Positions 62,092 to 64,000 of a stretch of DNA of 64,000 nt are shown here, one piece after another. The DNA lies in contig JBITNC010000002.1 of the NCBI GenBank assembly GCA_050084985.1, forward strand, positions 31,496,001 to 31,560,000, read 5' to 3'. The stretch's first letter is position 1. Each line of letters begins with the position of its first letter. The translations under genes and the position numbers were made by a program. This stretch comes from Nageia nagi (taxonomy: Eukaryota; Pinophyta). Under the pieces are notes generated by a model. It was not told where the DNA came from. It was given only the letters and a program-made list of their open reading frames with translations, and did not search any database.

Positions 62092-62352
62092 AAAAGACAA
62101 AATCTTGTCTTTTGAAATCATGCGCCAGGCTTGGAGGGGCCTCTGGGTCAATCCGTTGTGCAAAATTGGCAAGCTGCAATGCCAGGATGAGCAAAAACGA
62201 GCAAATTCAATTCACACCTAGCTCAGGAGAGAGTTGGGAGCACCGTTTCAAAAGACAAAATCTTGTCTTTTTGTAGCATGCTCCTAGCTCGGGAGAGAGT
62301 TGGGAGCACCGCTTCAAAAGACAAAATCTCGTCTTTCTCCGGCATGCTCCAA
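62092..62352. repeat. Hairpin-bearing repeat, three copies of AAAGACAA/TTGTCTTT
   Basis: AAAGACAA-AATC-TTGTCTTT hairpins lie at 62092-62113 and 62250-62271, with a mismatched third at about 62316-62334 (TCGTCTTT). The last two sit in a 66-bp tandem unit beginning GGAGAGAGTTGGGAGCACCG. A third, diverged block around 62092 shares the hairpin but not the whole unit. Confidence 0.8.
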
Positions 62353-62438
62353 GTTCAGGATATATGCCCGAGATAGCTAGATTTCAAAGATAGCCCCAAA
62401 GACCCCACATCCAATCTCCGACAGTCAAGCATGGAAGT

Positions 62439-63125
62439 TTGAGCGCAAACACATCTCGAGGTTGGCCATTTGGACAGTCAAGATCAATCCCTCTCATGCC
62501 TAGCCGACTAGGGTTTTTTGGAGACCAAAATTTGCTTATAAACACCAACCTGGGGAGCTCATTATTCCAAACTCAGATTATCTTGCTCCTCATCCTGTGC
62601 ACCAGAATGGTCAAACCAAACCTTGAGGCACTAAAGCAAGGAGGCGAGACAAAGGGAGGCATGACCACTGGCAATACCTCGCCAAGACAAAGGCATAATG
62701 TTGACATCACAACCTTAATAAGATCATTGCACGAGGATCCCAGCCTAAGAGCAAGAGACGAATCTACAAACACTCACTATGTGAGTAGATTCGTGTTCAA
62801 GGTGAACAACACACTTTCTGTCACCAAAGTTGCCTTGAACATAGATCCGGAGGAGCCACAAGACTTGGAGGCCCTTACTCTAAAGACTGAGATTGATGAA
62901 GTCAAAACCACTGGGGCAGAACGGATAAGGGATATCACCAAGTTGGTAAAGGAGCTGGAAGAGGGGCAAGGGAAGCTAAGCCTAGAAGGAGAGCCCACAC
63001 CTTCCAATCCAGATTGTCTTCAAGACCAAGTAGCCACAAACGGACAGGAGTACCATCAACAAGCCAGCAATGGGGTCTTCAAGCTCGGCATTGCAAAGGC
63101 AGAGAAGGTCAATCAGCAGGAATAG
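62439..63125 (+). CDS. Unrecognised 228-residue open frame
   Basis: The longest open frame in the window. The N-terminal part (to about residue 55) is hydrophobic (IILLLILC) and may be upstream sequence; a second Met at residue 57 (MVKPNLEALKQ) is a better start. The rest is hydrophilic and Lys/Glu-rich: NVDITTLIRSLHEDPSLRAR, EEPQDLEALTLKTEIDEVKT, ERIRDITKLVKELEEGQGKL, with possible coiled coil in 140-180. I recognise no domain. It ends 24 bp before a possible LTR start at 63149 and follows the hairpin repeat, so it may be a retroelement accessory or gag-like ORF. Confidence 0.4.
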   Translation: MSANTSRGWPFGQSRSIPLMPSRLGFFGDQNLLINTNLGSSLFQTQIILLLILCTRMVKPNLEALKQGGETKGGMTTGNTSPRQRHNVDITTLIRSLHEDPSLRARDESTNTHYVSRFVFKVNNTLSVTKVALNIDPEEPQDLEALTLKTEIDEVKTTGAERIRDITKLVKELEEGQGKLSLEGEPTPSNPDCLQDQVATNGQEYHQQASNGVFKLGIAKAEKVNQQE

Positions 63126-63148
63126 ACCCGAGAACATTCAAGGTAGAA

Positions 63149-64000
63149 TGTTGCAAGTGCAACAATTAGTTTATTTTACATTTTTATTTATTGCAATTTT
63201 ATTTTAAATTTGGATTCCAAAGACTTATTAAATTTTGTACAGCCTTGTGATGGATGAGCACTTGCTCCCACAAGTGCTAGAATAAATCTTGTAATGCCAT
63301 GTGGCACTTTATTATTAGACTGCGTTTATTTTTTGAAACTTGTAATTAGGGTTAGGGCAACACTGCTGGTTGCTCCTAAACTATTTATACCCCGTTTTGA
63401 TTCATTTGTAAGGGGGATTGACACTTTAACAATAGAAAGGAACTTTTGCTTGCTAGACCAAAAATTCTCTAAGTTGTTAAATGTGGTGTATGTATGTGTA
63501 ATTATGATGAAATGCTTCTCATGTTGTCATGCCAAATTCGAATGAATGATTGACAGTGTTGTCTAGTTTGTTCTATTGCTGCTTTGTGTTAATTTACATC
63601 ACTTAGTGCATCCTGTAAATTCCGTGTGAAGTGGACATGAGAGTGCTTGTATATCTTATGAAGTGGTCGATTAGCATATTGTTGGTGATATTTTGTCATT
63701 TGAAATCTTAGGCTTGGATACTTCAAGATGTCTTGTTGATGTTGCTCATAGTAGGAACTTCACCCGGATCGTCAAGTGTTACCTTCACCCATCCTACTCC
63801 ATCCTTGCCACAGCCACATGCTCCTTCCACTAGATCATTCGTGTTGTTGGCTAGCGGAACAGATTGAGGGTGTGTGGAACCTACGTTGAGACCCAACAAG
63901 TCAACTTTTGAGGACCTTATCCCAAGCCTGTGTGTCCGCATGCCAATAGTTGCATCATTCTACCCACAAGTCTTTCCACCATCTTTTCTTTATTTATTTT
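63149..64000 (+). mobile_element. Possible LTR, running off the window
   Basis: TGTTGCAAGTGCAACA starts after a purine-rich AAGGTAGAA (63140-63148). A TATA box ACTATTTATACCCC lies near 63380-63394, and AATAAATCTTG/TGCTAGAATAAA motifs occur downstream. No second copy is in the window to confirm it. Confidence 0.3.

Overview
The window looks like nuclear DNA from a large, AT-rich, repeat-packed plant genome, most probably a conifer. Three things point there. A single conserved plant gene is split into short exons by introns of 2.4 to 15.9 kb. The rest is almost wholly decayed retroelements (Ty3/gypsy, Ty1/copia, LINE) and hAT transposons. One element is a Penelope-like retroelement with a GIY-YIG endonuclease, a class that is rare in plants and known from conifers. 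No rRNA, tRNA, CRISPR or bacterial-type operon was seen.

The one host gene I can support encodes a Sec14-like phosphatidylinositol/phosphatidylcholine transfer protein of the SFH family, on the minus strand. Five in-frame exons with GT/AG borders were read directly, in transcript order: 58838-58316, 51179-51080, 48682-48416, 35697-35620 and 19716-19615. They total 1,070 bp spread over 39.2 kb. The 5' start exon and the 3' half (rest of the CRAL-TRIO domain and the C-terminal region) were not found. Bases 1-19614 are therefore probably still the next intron, or the gene is broken there.

Layout. 1-3545: gypsy gag-protease remnant, then a copia RNase H/3' LTR remnant. 5043-8868: a large imperfect inverted repeat carrying five copies of one exon of a DEG14/HtrA-like protease gene, three pointing left and two pointing right; this is the most unusual structure here. 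8930-10324: solo LTR with a perfect target duplication. 11132-15543: gypsy element with LTRs and target duplication, gag-protease only, plus an unrelated insert. 16.1-17.3 kb: LINE reverse transcriptase remnant. 20.1-23.0 kb: hAT element split by a solo LTR. 23.4-26.4 kb: DUF659-type hAT transposase pseudogene. 26.4-27.1 kb: Penelope-like element. 27.4-31.9 kb: coding-poor LTR element whose 3' LTR holds another solo LTR. 32.0-33.0 kb: second LINE. 36.4-40.8 kb: gypsy element with nested LTR. 40.8-43.0 kb: small gag-only copia element. 43.0-43.3 kb: isolated LTR plus primer-binding site. 43.3-64 kb: intronic or upstream DNA with two hAT MITEs, several young tandem duplications, a hairpin-bearing repeat and one unexplained 228-residue ORF beside a possible LTR.

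Apart from the SFH exons, nearly every open frame is a transposon shadow or remnant. The genes do not form a pathway. What the window shows is a host gene stretched by nested insertions, with local duplication and gene-fragment capture.
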